Source of the DNA: Gilvimarinus japonicus
GTDB taxonomy: Bacteria; Pseudomonadota; Gammaproteobacteria; Pseudomonadales; Cellvibrionaceae
NCBI RefSeq assembly: GCF_042847215.1
Contig: NZ_AP031500.1
Location: forward strand, 2,728,001 to 2,792,000
Direction: 5' to 3'
DNA length: 64,000 bases
The stretch's first letter is position 1. Each line of letters begins with the position of its first letter. Shown here in pieces: positions 18,601 to 25,985 of the stretch. The notes beneath the pieces were generated by a model that saw only the letters and a program-made list of their open reading frames with translations, was not told where the DNA came from and made no database searches. The position numbers were made by a program, and so were the translations under genes.

Positions 18601-18682
18601 TATTAAATTGCCGCGTCACTTAGAGTCTATGTTGCCTATTGACGACATGATTCGTGGTGACGCGACCGACAAGGCCGATTGA
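15647..18682 (+). CDS. cbrA: Sensor kinase CbrA with SLC5 transporter-like domain
   Basis: About 1011 residues from ATG 15647. Residues 1-525 are a sodium:solute-symporter-like (SLC5) domain with about 13 hydrophobic segments. A linker and a PAS-like domain (about 635-745, with LGRDKEILMWNRAMANL) follow, then the HisKA box AAGVAHEIGNPITG with the phospho-acceptor His at 781, and the ATPase domain with INLLSNARDAS, TDQGEGIS and GTGLGLAMVY. This is the CbrA architecture, which senses carbon/nitrogen status (histidine among the proposed cues) and phosphorylates CbrB. Upstream in-frame codons back to 15572 lie inside the cbrX-like ORF and are rejected as starts. cbrB follows after seven bases. 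Confidence 0.93.
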   Translation: MTFELTHVALIGLAYLLLIFGIATITERGWLPRAITEHPITYILSLGIFASAWAFYGVIDLAFQFGYGALAYYLGTGALFLFAPVALGPITELARRHQVHSLADLLVFRYHSHGIGALTTLCMLLGILPLMALQIQAIADTMHIMTVSRDPALPIVGTGLTFKDLMALAYCGMLALFTILFGSNRERHRGLITAMAFESLLKVFALCAIGLLAVYGVFDGFDGLDEWLERNPENLALLHSPIRDGAAHTLLLVFVATAVTMPHIFHMGVAENPILRNTRTVTWAFPLFLLFLALPIFPILWAGFELSVPLPAQYFTLGVPILSGSHSLTILAFVGGLSASTGAMVVITLALSTMVMNHWILPFLRLRRKQDIYSQLVWLRRIVVATLFLGAYLFYWMLDNRQSLFHLALVAFIETLQFLPGIFAIVFWTRGNRRGLIIGLTAGTVVWATGLLVPLITGISTIAVPFGDGELGVGMDHWSQITLYSLGLNTLLFVGVSLLTRQTEEEAYSAELCAADELSHPVRQALDVHSADEFKTRLAKPLGKVTASREVDIALKQLNLNVAERRPYALRRLRDQLEANLSGLMGIHVAGEIMDNHLPYKLAEARDTVDINLIENRLSQYRSHLTGMAAELNNLRLYHRKTLQELPMAVCSLGRDKEILMWNRAMANLTQIPSEVVIGSHLDDLAQPWCELLLNFSEGEDAHLYRHEIALNSRPHWISLHKAAIEGPVTGRRAQAAAFRKSEYDQVILLEDVTETQLLEQELIHSERLASVGRLAAGVAHEIGNPITGIACLSQNLRYESDNPEILETAEQILSQTDRVSKIVQSLVSYSHSGQNKKSAFEAVALRECAAEAISLLSLQKEKTQVHFDNLVAANAIVAGDTQQMIQVFINLLSNARDASEPEGRVILDSDEDDDNITVTVTDQGEGISPEHIDQILEPFFTTKDPGEGTGLGLAMVYSIIDDHGGTLDVISPVDTANHRGAQLVIKLPRHLESMLPIDDMIRGDATDKAD

Positions 18683-18689
18683 AGTAACT

Positions 18690-20087
18690 ATGACTAAGAT
18701 TCTGGTTGTTGAAGACGAAGCAATTATCCGCACAGCGCTACGCAAACTGCTTGAGCGCAATAAGTACGAGGTGAGTGAAGCCCCCTCGGTACGTGAAGCC
18801 ACCGGCAAATTTCAGCTTAGCGACTTTGAGCTGATCATCTCCGACTTGCGCCTACCCGGCGCCCCCGGCACCGATTTAATCAAGCTCGCCGGCGAGATCC
18901 CGGTGCTTATCATGACCAGCTACGCCAGCTTGCGCTCTGCCGTGGATTCTATGCGCATGGGGGCGGTTGATTACATTGCCAAACCGTTTGATCACGATGA
19001 AATGGTTACCGCCGTTAAGCGCGTTATCGGTAAATCCTCCGCCGCCAAGCGGGAGCAAACCCCAAATACCGACGGCAGCAAAGTGACCGGTATGATCGGC
19101 TCCAGCGACGTTATGAAGAAGCTGTACAGCCGTATCGCCAAGGTTGCCCCCACTGATGCCACCGTGCTTATTCACGGCGAAACCGGGACCGGTAAAGAGC
19201 TGGTCGCCCGCTCCCTACACGAGCAAAGCCGGCGCCACAAAGAATTAATGATTTCGGTCAATTGTGCGGCCATCCCCGAGACCCTGATCGAGTCCGAGCT
19301 ATTTGGCCACGAAAAAGGCGCCTTTACCGGTGCCGCCAGCACTCGCGAGGGCCTAGTCGCTGCCGCCGATGGTGGCACCTTGTTTTTGGATGAAATTGGC
19401 GAGCTGCCCCTGGAAGCTCAAGCGCGCCTGCTACGGGTGCTGCAAGAGGGCGAGGTGCGTCCGCTGGGTTCAGTTGAATCGCGCAAAGTCGATGTGCGGC
19501 TCGTCGCCGCCACCCACCGCGATTTACGTCAACTGGCGCAAGAGGGTAAGTTTCGCGAAGATTTGTACTTTCGCATCCATGTGATACAACTTGAAATTCC
19601 CCCATTGCGCGAGCGCGGCCGGGATATTCTGCTACTCGCCGAAGCCTTGCTAACCCGCTATAGCCACCAATTTAACAAGCCTATTCTCAAGCTCTCCCCC
19701 GAGGCCATCCAGGCGATCACCACCTATACATGGCCCGGCAATGTGCGCGAGCTAGAAAACGCGATGCAACGGGCGGTGATCTTGTGTGAGGATGAGCGCG
19801 AGATCAGCCATGAGCTGCTGGCTATCGACCTGGACCTTGTGCGCTTGGATGAAGAAGACGACAACCCTTACTTCAACGCCGGCTCCAGCCTTGCCCGCAG
19901 CAGGCCTACACACCAAGATCCCCCAGAAGATTTGTCGTTGGAAGACTACTTCCAGCGCTTTGTGCTAGAGCATCAAGACACCATGAGCGAGACCGAACTG
20001 GCCAAAAAGCTCGGAGTAAGCCGCAAATGCCTGTGGGAGCGCCGCCAGCGTTTTGGGATACCTCGCCGCAAGGCCGGCGCAAAGTAA
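18690..20087 (+). CDS. cbrB: Sigma-54 response regulator CbrB
   Basis: About 465 residues. The receiver domain (1-120) has phospho-acceptor Asp52 in IISDLRLPG. The AAA+ domain has Walker A GETGTGKE, the sigma-54 contact loop GAFTGA and DGGTLFLDEIGELP. The C-terminal Fis-type helix-turn-helix is TELAKKLGVSRKCLWERRQR. This is an NtrC-family enhancer-binding protein. Start: ATG 18690, seven bases after the cbrA stop; in-frame codons from 18654 overlap cbrA. In Pseudomonas CbrB activates the crcZ promoter, and a sigma-54 promoter with inverted TGTTAC/GTAACA repeats follows directly downstream here. Confidence 0.94.
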   Translation: MTKILVVEDEAIIRTALRKLLERNKYEVSEAPSVREATGKFQLSDFELIISDLRLPGAPGTDLIKLAGEIPVLIMTSYASLRSAVDSMRMGAVDYIAKPFDHDEMVTAVKRVIGKSSAAKREQTPNTDGSKVTGMIGSSDVMKKLYSRIAKVAPTDATVLIHGETGTGKELVARSLHEQSRRHKELMISVNCAAIPETLIESELFGHEKGAFTGAASTREGLVAAADGGTLFLDEIGELPLEAQARLLRVLQEGEVRPLGSVESRKVDVRLVAATHRDLRQLAQEGKFREDLYFRIHVIQLEIPPLRERGRDILLLAEALLTRYSHQFNKPILKLSPEAIQAITTYTWPGNVRELENAMQRAVILCEDEREISHELLAIDLDLVRLDEEDDNPYFNAGSSLARSRPTHQDPPEDLSLEDYFQRFVLEHQDTMSETELAKKLGVSRKCLWERRQRFGIPRRKAGAK

Positions 20088-20125
20088 GTAACGCATCTTC
20101 CCAGCATTAACCTTAATCCCCGCTA

Positions 20126-20152
20126 AAACACGCCGCAAACTGCGGCGTGTTT
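20126..20152 (+). terminator. Terminator after cbrB
   Basis: AAACACGCCGCA (20126-20137) pairs with TGCGGCGTGTTT (20141-20152) around a 3-base loop. The T-tract is short. Confidence 0.75.
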
Positions 20153-20233
20153 CACATCGGCTCTACCAACTCACCCACAGAATCGCCGCAAAATAATCAT
20201 TAGCGCGCCAAAGAGAGTCAATCACAACCGTAT

Positions 20234-20318
20234 TGTTACCGGCGATCCCAGAGCTGTTACCCACCACAACTGTTACCCCGCCTTGCGAGCCGTAACAATA
20301 AGAGCGCAAAGCTGTAAC
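20234..20318 (+). promoter_or_regulatory. Enhancer-like repeat array (probable CbrB sites)
   Basis: TGTTAC occurs at 20234-20239, 20255-20260 and 20271-20276, and the inverted form at 20292-20297 (GTAACA) and 20314-20318 (GTAAC). The third and fourth form an inverted pair with a 15-base gap. The array sits about 75-160 bases before the -24/-12 promoter, the normal place for an activator of the NtrC family. That CbrB binds it is inference. Confidence 0.6.
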
Positions 20319-20393
20319 CGTTAGAAATAACAAAATGGAATATAGGCTTAGGCGAAAAAGTTAACCTATTGTTTTTGTTGTAAATTTTACAAC

Positions 20394-20409
20394 TGGCACG
20401 CCGAGTGCT
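20394..20409 (+). promoter_or_regulatory. Sigma-54 (-24/-12) promoter of the crcZ-like RNA
   Basis: TGGCACGCCGAGTGCT has GG and GC exactly ten bases apart and the full TGGCACG block of the RpoN consensus. Predicted start is near 20420. Confidence 0.88.
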
Positions 20410-20419
20410 TTATACCGCG

Positions 20420-20791
20420 TACATAACAACAAGAAACAATAAAAAGCGACACACTCTAATAACAACAACAAACAATAAGAAACGTAGAAAGGCTTATAAA
20501 AACAATAAACAATTAGAAGATGGAAAAGTTCAATAATAACAACAAGAAATAATAATAAAGGGTAAGAACATAATAAGAACAATAGACAATAAGAAAAGAA
20601 ACGAAGATTAAAAATAACAACAAATAATAATGATAAAGCTTTAAACAATAACAAAATAACGATAATAAGATATAAAGCGGAACGACTGACTAGGCACCAA
20701 TGGATAGCAACTGATTTGGAATGGGCAGGGACGCAGACTAAATACAACTTGTGCCGCCCATTCTACGGGAAAGCTGATGCTTTCCCGTTTT
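20420..20791 (+). ncRNA. crcZ: CrcZ-like Hfq/Crc-sequestering small RNA
   Basis: About 370 nt from the predicted sigma-54 start to the terminator; Pseudomonas aeruginosa CrcZ is about 407 nt and lies between cbrB and pcnB, as here. The RNA is extremely A-rich and holds many AAnAAnAA-type 'CA motifs', the sequence that Hfq with Crc binds. Clusters are visible near 20425, 20460, 20530, 20555, 20570, 20620 and 20650. By titrating Hfq/Crc it would release catabolite-repressed mRNAs. The terminator is ACGGGAAAGC (20765-20774), loop TGAT, GCTTTCCCGT (20779-20788) and a T-run. There is no plausible ORF on the plus strand; a minus-strand frame across it is an artefact of composition. Confidence 0.88.
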
Positions 20792-20884
20792 GCTTTCTGG
20801 CCTACCCCGCAGGCCCGTGATAGACTTGAATCATACTAATTTTAGCCGCCTGCCGGCCCGAACCCCAAAGTTGCAGATTACTCC

Positions 20885-22222
20885 ATGCTGAAAAGGCTGT
20901 TTAAACTCATCTCCCCCCGCTCTAACACCAGTACCGCCAAGCAGCCACTTGTCATCCCTCGGGATCAACACAATGTTTCCCGCAAGCTGATCAGCCACGC
21001 GGCTATCAAGGTTATGAAACAACTCGGCGACCACGGCTACGAGGCTTACCTAGTCGGTGGCGGGGTGCGCGATCTCTTACTCGGGGAACAACCCAAAGAC
21101 TTTGACGTTGCCACCAACGCCAAGCCCGAACAAATTAAAGGGCTGTTTCGCAGTGCACGCATTATCGGCCGCCGCTTTAAAATCGTTCACGTTCGGTTTG
21201 GCCGCGAGATCATTGAAGTCACCACCTTTCGCGGCCACCACGAAGCCGCACGCAGTGAACACGGCATGGTATTGCGCGATAACGTATACGGCTCGGTACA
21301 ATCCGATGCGGTACGGCGCGACTTTACGGTAAACGCGCTCTACTACTCCCTCGACGGTTTTGTGGTGCACGACTTTACCGGCGGGATCCACGACCTTGAA
21401 AAACGCACCTTGCGTATCATTGGCGACCCCACCACCCGCTACCAAGAAGACCCTGTTCGCATGTTAAGGGCCGTGCGCTTTGCCGCCAAACTGGGCTTTA
21501 ATATTGCCCCCGAGACCGCCGCTCCGATCAGCAAACTGGCGGGGCTGCTCAGTAACATCCCACCCGCCCGCTTGTTTGAAGAAGTGCTAAAGCTCTTTTT
21601 GGCCGGCTCGGCCACCGCCACATTCCACCTATTGCGCGAGTACAAGCTGTTTGGTCAGCTGTTTCCCATGGTTGAGGCGCACCTGCAAACCGGCGACCCA
21701 ATTGCGCTGGAGATGATCGAGCAGTGCATGTGCAACACCGACAAACGTATTCGCGCGGGTAAATCCATTACCCCGGCCTTTATCTACGCCGCCTTGCTTT
21801 GGCCCCCACAGCAGGCGCTATTGGGGCAGCTTATGGGCACTATGCCCAAAGGGCAGGCCTTTAACGATGCCTCGCAACAAGTTATCAGCGCGCAACTGTC
21901 TCGTATCGCCGTCCCCAAGCGGTTTCTGATCCCCATGCGCGAGATTTGGGACATGCAACACCGCCTAACTCTGCGCGGCGGCCAGCGCGCTTACACGATG
22001 CTTGAGCACCCACGGTTTCGTGCCGCTTACGATTTTGTCCTGCTGCGCGAGCAGGCGGGTGAGAAGCTCGACGGCCTCGGCAACTGGTGGACACAATTTC
22101 AAGCTGCGGACGATGAAGGCCGTGCCAAGCTGGTCAGCAGTGTAAAATCCGGCGGCCCACGCAAATCTCGGCGGCGGCGCAATAACAATCGTAAAAGCTC
22201 CCCCTCGAAACAGCAGGATTAA
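20885..22222 (+). CDS. pcnB: Poly(A) polymerase I
   Basis: The protein has 445 residues. PcnB adds A-tails to RNA 3' ends and so promotes decay. The nucleotidyltransferase motif is YLVGGGVRDLLLGEQPKDFD, where the DFD aspartates are catalytic, followed by VHVRFGREIIEVTTFRG and the conserved RRDFTVNAL and YQEDPVRMLRAVRFAAKL blocks. The C-terminal tail is very rich in Arg, Lys, Asn and Ser (SRRRRNNNRKSS), typical of PAP I as opposed to CCA-adding enzymes. The folK gene starts four bases after the stop. The position after crcZ is the same as in Pseudomonas. Confidence 0.95.
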   Translation: MLKRLFKLISPRSNTSTAKQPLVIPRDQHNVSRKLISHAAIKVMKQLGDHGYEAYLVGGGVRDLLLGEQPKDFDVATNAKPEQIKGLFRSARIIGRRFKIVHVRFGREIIEVTTFRGHHEAARSEHGMVLRDNVYGSVQSDAVRRDFTVNALYYSLDGFVVHDFTGGIHDLEKRTLRIIGDPTTRYQEDPVRMLRAVRFAAKLGFNIAPETAAPISKLAGLLSNIPPARLFEEVLKLFLAGSATATFHLLREYKLFGQLFPMVEAHLQTGDPIALEMIEQCMCNTDKRIRAGKSITPAFIYAALLWPPQQALLGQLMGTMPKGQAFNDASQQVISAQLSRIAVPKRFLIPMREIWDMQHRLTLRGGQRAYTMLEHPRFRAAYDFVLLREQAGEKLDGLGNWWTQFQAADDEGRAKLVSSVKSGGPRKSRRRRNNNRKSSPSKQQD

Positions 22223-22226
22223 TGCT

Positions 22227-22730
22227 GTGGCTGATATGGCAAATCACTGCTGCTACATCGGCTTGGGCAGTAACCTGTGTGAGCCTATCGAACAAATCCA
22301 GCAAGCCTTAGATGAGCTGGCGGGGCTGGCGCAGACGCAAGTTACTCGTGTTTCATCTCTGTATCGCTCGCGCGCTGTTGGCCCAGGCGAGCAGCCCGAC
22401 TACATTAATGCTGTTGCCCAACTAACCACCCAGCTGGCCCCAGAGCCGCTGCTTGACGCTTTACAAGCGCTGGAACAGGTTCACGAACGCAAACGGCTGG
22501 TGCGCTGGGGACCGCGCACACTGGATCTGGATATTTTGCTGTACGATGACACCAGCATTAATACCGAGCGCCTGAGCGTGCCCCACCCTTATTTAACCGA
22601 GCGTAACTTTGTCTTGTTACCGCTGCTGGAAATAGCACCCAATCTACAGCTCGCCGACGGCACCAGCATCGCCACCCTGGCGCAGCAGTGCGGCGACGAG
22701 GGTTTGATAAAACTCCCGGCGCAGCGCTAA
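22227..22730 (+). CDS. folK: 6-hydroxymethyl-7,8-dihydropterin pyrophosphokinase
   Basis: The protein has 167 residues. FolK transfers pyrophosphate from ATP to hydroxymethyl-dihydropterin in folate synthesis. CYIGLGSNLCEPIEQIQQAL is the N-terminal signature and VRWGPRTLDLDILLYDD contains the metal-binding Asp pair and family motif; HPYLTERNFVLLPLLEI follows. Translation starts at GTG (22227), four bases after pcnB, so the two are coupled. Deoxynucleoside kinase and panB follow on the same strand, giving a cofactor-biosynthesis operon. Confidence 0.95.
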   Translation: MADMANHCCYIGLGSNLCEPIEQIQQALDELAGLAQTQVTRVSSLYRSRAVGPGEQPDYINAVAQLTTQLAPEPLLDALQALEQVHERKRLVRWGPRTLDLDILLYDDTSINTERLSVPHPYLTERNFVLLPLLEIAPNLQLADGTSIATLAQQCGDEGLIKLPAQR

Positions 22731-22761
22731 ACTGCGCTAAGTATTCACTGAGGACTCCAAC

Positions 22762-23448
22762 GTGGTAGACGCTATGTTTGAAAAGCTGACATTGGATTTA
22801 TCCGCTGTCGAGCTACCCAACTACATTGCCATCGAAGGCCCCATCGGAGTGGGCAAAACTACCTTAGCTCGCAATCTAGCGCAGCTATTTCATTACGATC
22901 TATTGCTTGAGCAGCCCGAGCAAAACCCTTTTCTTGCACGCTTTTATCAAGAGCCAAAGTCAGTGGCACTGCAAACCCAGCTGTTTTTTTTATTTCAGCG
23001 GGCCGGCCAGATTCAACAGCTGCGCCAAGACGACATGTTCAGTCCCCATCGCATCGCCGATTTTATGCTCGAAAAAGATCAGCTGTTTGCCCAAGTCACT
23101 CTGGATGATGACGAGCTGGCCATTTATCAGCAGGTCTATGAAAAACTAACACTGGACGCCCCTCGCCCCGACTTAGTGATTTACCTGCAGGCGCCCCTAG
23201 ACGTTTTACAAACGCGGGTTAAACAACGCGGTAACGACTTTGAGCAACACATCAGCGACGATTATTTAAAAGTGCTTAACGAAGCCTATACAAGCTTTTT
23301 TCACTATTACGACAGCGCGCCGCTATTGATCGTGAACGCCCAAGATTTAAATCTTGCGCAAAATCGCGACCATTTTCAGCACTTGGTGGAATACATTACC
23401 ACCATAAAAAGTGGCCGCCACTACTACAACCCTACGCCCGTTTTATAG
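22762..23448 (+). CDS. Deoxynucleoside kinase family protein
   Basis: The protein has 228 residues. IAIEGPIGVGKTTLARNL is the P-loop, LLEQPEQNPFLARFYQEP carries the catalytic Glu, and the lid-like VKQRGNDFEQHISDDYL has the arginines of the dNK/dGK/dCK fold. It phosphorylates deoxynucleosides for salvage; preferred base unknown. A GTG start at 22762 has GAGGA seven bases upstream. A homologue is found between folK and panB in many gammaproteobacteria. The end of the gene lies ten bases before the panB start. Confidence 0.85.
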   Translation: MVDAMFEKLTLDLSAVELPNYIAIEGPIGVGKTTLARNLAQLFHYDLLLEQPEQNPFLARFYQEPKSVALQTQLFFLFQRAGQIQQLRQDDMFSPHRIADFMLEKDQLFAQVTLDDDELAIYQQVYEKLTLDAPRPDLVIYLQAPLDVLQTRVKQRGNDFEQHISDDYLKVLNEAYTSFFHYYDSAPLLIVNAQDLNLAQNRDHFQHLVEYITTIKSGRHYYNPTPVL

Positions 23449-23458
23449 AGTCATTCCC

Positions 23459-24280
23459 ATGCCCTACTCACAAGCGCACGATTCCGCACTGGACAAAAAA
23501 GTCACCATTAACACACTGCACAAATTACGTGGCCAAGAAAAATTTGTCATGGTCTCGCTGTACGATGCACCGATGGCAGCAATGGCACAACAGTGTGGCA
23601 TTGAGGCGGTTTTAATTGGCGATTCATTGGGCATGACTGTACTTGGCTACGATAGCGTCATCCCCGTCACCATGGAGCAGATGATCTACCATATCGAGGC
23701 GGTTGCCCGTGGCAACCAAAAATCGCTCATTATTGGTGACTTGCCTTTTATGACTTATGCCACCCCCGAGCAAGCGCTTACCAACGCCACCCGCGTTATG
23801 CAGGCCGGGGCGCACATGATAAAAATCGAAGGCGGCCACTGGCTGGTGGATACGGTAAAAATGCTTACCGACCGCGGCATTCCGGTATGCGCACACCTGG
23901 GCTTAACACCACAGTCAGTGCATAAATTTGGCGGGTTTAGAGTACAGGGACGCGACAGTGAAAAGGCCGAGCAAATGGTGGCAGATGCTAAAGCGCTGGC
24001 CGCCGCTGGTGCCGCACTGCTGGTACTTGAGTGTGTTCCCGCAGCACTGGGAAAAATCATTACCGAGGCGGTGGATATTCCCACAATTGGGATAGGCGCA
24101 GGCACCGATACCGATGCTCAAGTGTTGGTCATTAACGACATTTTGGGCTTAACACCGCAGCCACCTAAGTTTTCAAAAAACTTTTTGCTTGAGACCGGCG
24201 ACATTGCCGGCGCCTTAAAAAAATACCGCGATGACGTAAAAGCCGGTACCTTTCCGGCACCTGAACACATGTTTGGTTAA
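23459..24280 (+). CDS. panB: 3-methyl-2-oxobutanoate hydroxymethyltransferase
   Basis: About 273 residues from ATG 23459; the frame is open upstream but inside the kinase gene. PanB makes ketopantoate, the first committed step of pantothenate and CoA synthesis. Family blocks seen: VMVSLYDAPMAAMAQQCGIE, LIGDSLGMTVLGYDSVIPVT, GAHMIKIEGG, CAHLGLTPQSVHKFGGFRVQ and PTIGIGAGTDTDAQVLVIND. The expected next gene, panC, is missing here: the neighbour is a convergent membrane-protein gene whose end overlaps panB by four bases. Confidence 0.95.
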   Translation: MPYSQAHDSALDKKVTINTLHKLRGQEKFVMVSLYDAPMAAMAQQCGIEAVLIGDSLGMTVLGYDSVIPVTMEQMIYHIEAVARGNQKSLIIGDLPFMTYATPEQALTNATRVMQAGAHMIKIEGGHWLVDTVKMLTDRGIPVCAHLGLTPQSVHKFGGFRVQGRDSEKAEQMVADAKALAAAGAALLVLECVPAALGKIITEAVDIPTIGIGAGTDTDAQVLVINDILGLTPQPPKFSKNFLLETGDIAGALKKYRDDVKAGTFPAPEHMFG

Positions 24281-25692
24281 CCGCTTGGGTACTCGCGCTG
24301 GATAAACGCCTTTATTTGTTGCGCTTTATCGGGCTGCTCCAGCGGCCCGTTCAACAGCTCGGCCAAACGTTTATAAGCGGCCGGGATACCTTTATCGCCG
24401 CGATAATGCTTGTGGGCATTGACCAATAATCCCGCCAACTGGCGCGGCGTTAAGCATTTGCGCAAGTGCGACTCTAGCGTCAATGTGGTGGCCAGCTTTG
24501 CCGGGCGGTAATTAGGCACCTTGCTCAGCGTTTCAGACACTAGCTTCGCTGCCTCGCGCTTAGCATTGTCTGCCAATAATAAGCCAAGTAAATAATCCGT
24601 ATGGGCGCACAAGGCTTTAGCGCCATCGGCTGTATCAATCGTTAGTAACAGCTCATGATATTGACGGTGCAACTCCAAATCGTCCCGATACAAGTTAAGC
24701 AACTCGCGCAACTGATCGCGAGCGCGCTCTAAATCACCGTGGCGCTGCAATACAAACACCGCCCCTAGGCCTTGTGCGCGTATAAAATCGGTTTCATCCA
24801 GCTTGGGCTGATGAAGCTCAATCTCAACGCCGACCTCATCGCGAAACTGATACAAGGCATAACCGAGCAACGCATAACATACCAACGAGCTGTAAGTCGC
24901 GGCTCCTAAAACCCACGATAGTTGCCACGCTTGCGGCACCATCGGTTGCACAAACTGCACCGCCGTATTTACCGCTGCGGCAAGTATCAGGAGTAACACC
25001 CACAACAACCAATAATAAACACCGATACCAGACATCACGCCCACAATAGCGAATGGGCTTATAGCGCGCAGCAGAGATTTCTCCTGAGCGAGAATCATGG
25101 TAACGGCGGGAAACGCAAACAGCAGAAAGGCAATTAGCGGGTAGACCACAAAAGGAAGATACCTAACCGGCAAGTAACCGGCTGCAAAGCCATAATACAC
25201 GGCCACCACCAATGCCACTTGCACCACGTAAACTGCAATGGCTTTTAATAATAAATAATGCGAATCACTTTTTATCAGACACAGCAGTCCCGGCGGCCAA
25301 CGCTTACCTTCGGCCCTTTCCGCAAGCACCGCAAAAAAATATTTAACGCACATCAACTGAAAGATAAATGCAAAGAGTAACGCGGCAAGGCCACCACCGA
25401 GCATAGCAGCACCCACCACACCAACTAACATCACTAGCAACCCATTGATATGCAATGGGTACAGTAGCAAGTAAGGTAAAACGTGCCAAAAGGGTTTGGC
25501 AAACGCAGGGTCGTCGGTCGCCGCTAATTCACTAAAGCACAACAAACACCGTGGGCCACTGCGCCCCCACAAAGGGTTGTGACCATCGGGGATACAGCGT
25601 TCACTAAAATGCGCCTCGCAGTGGTGGCAGCACCATGCTGCACGAGCACCTTTATCAAAATCACACCGTGCTCGAATATCCATTACGTTCAT
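24277..25692 (-). CDS. Membrane protein with N-terminal cysteine cluster, unidentified
   Basis: The protein has 471 residues and I do not recognise it. Residues 9-55 contain CDF, WCCHHCEAHFSERC and RCLLC, with His residues, which looks like a B-box or treble-clef zinc site. Then come about seven hydrophobic segments (about residues 70-290) and a soluble C-terminal half (about 300-471) with helical, leucine-rich stretches resembling tetratricopeptide-type pairs (HGDLERARDQLRELLNLYRD). It is probably an inner-membrane protein with cytoplasmic ends. It is a single gene between panB and tRNA-Pro. Function unknown. Confidence 0.75.
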   Translation of the reverse strand: MNVMDIRARCDFDKGARAAWCCHHCEAHFSERCIPDGHNPLWGRSGPRCLLCFSELAATDDPAFAKPFWHVLPYLLLYPLHINGLLVMLVGVVGAAMLGGGLAALLFAFIFQLMCVKYFFAVLAERAEGKRWPPGLLCLIKSDSHYLLLKAIAVYVVQVALVVAVYYGFAAGYLPVRYLPFVVYPLIAFLLFAFPAVTMILAQEKSLLRAISPFAIVGVMSGIGVYYWLLWVLLLILAAAVNTAVQFVQPMVPQAWQLSWVLGAATYSSLVCYALLGYALYQFRDEVGVEIELHQPKLDETDFIRAQGLGAVFVLQRHGDLERARDQLRELLNLYRDDLELHRQYHELLLTIDTADGAKALCAHTDYLLGLLLADNAKREAAKLVSETLSKVPNYRPAKLATTLTLESHLRKCLTPRQLAGLLVNAHKHYRGDKGIPAAYKRLAELLNGPLEQPDKAQQIKAFIQREYPSG

Positions 25693-25730
25693 CCACTGAA
25701 ACCGGGGAAGGTAGAAAATTGTCAGATTGA

Positions 25731-25807
25731 TGGTCGGAGCGAGAGGATTCGAACCTCCGACCCCCTCGTCCCGAACGAGGTGCGCTACCAGACTGCGCTA
25801 CGCTCCG
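25731..25807 (-). tRNA. tRNA-Pro (anticodon CGG)
   Basis: The minus strand reads as a 77-base cloverleaf starting CGGAGCG and ending in an encoded CCA. The acceptor ends pair, the T arm reads GGTTCGAATCC, and the anticodon loop is TTCGGGA, giving anticodon CGG for codon CCG. The sequence is close to E. coli proK. Confidence 0.97.
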
Positions 25808-25959
25808 CCGCCGAGAGCTTCGCGACACCGGAAGCTTCAACCAAGGCGGTTTAAATTATAGCGCACCGAAAAAATCAATGTAAATGCCTCGAGACAGAGG
25901 CGCTGGTAACATCGCAGAGAACACTGCGCATCTAAAAAACGATTCACGGCAACAAAAAA

Positions 25960-25985
25960 ACCGACGCCTTGGGGGAAGCGTCGGT
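25960..25985 (-). terminator. Minus-strand terminator of an unassigned transcript
   Basis: ACCGACGC (25960-25967) pairs with GCGTCGGT (25978-25985). On the minus strand it is followed by a run of seven T, so it ends a transcript that comes from the right, where no protein gene is visible. Confidence 0.7.

Noticed and set aside
20361..20747. Minus-strand frame of 128 codons, very hydrophobic
   Set aside because: It is antisense to the A-rich CrcZ-like RNA; the Leu/Phe/Tyr richness is what T-rich DNA always encodes.
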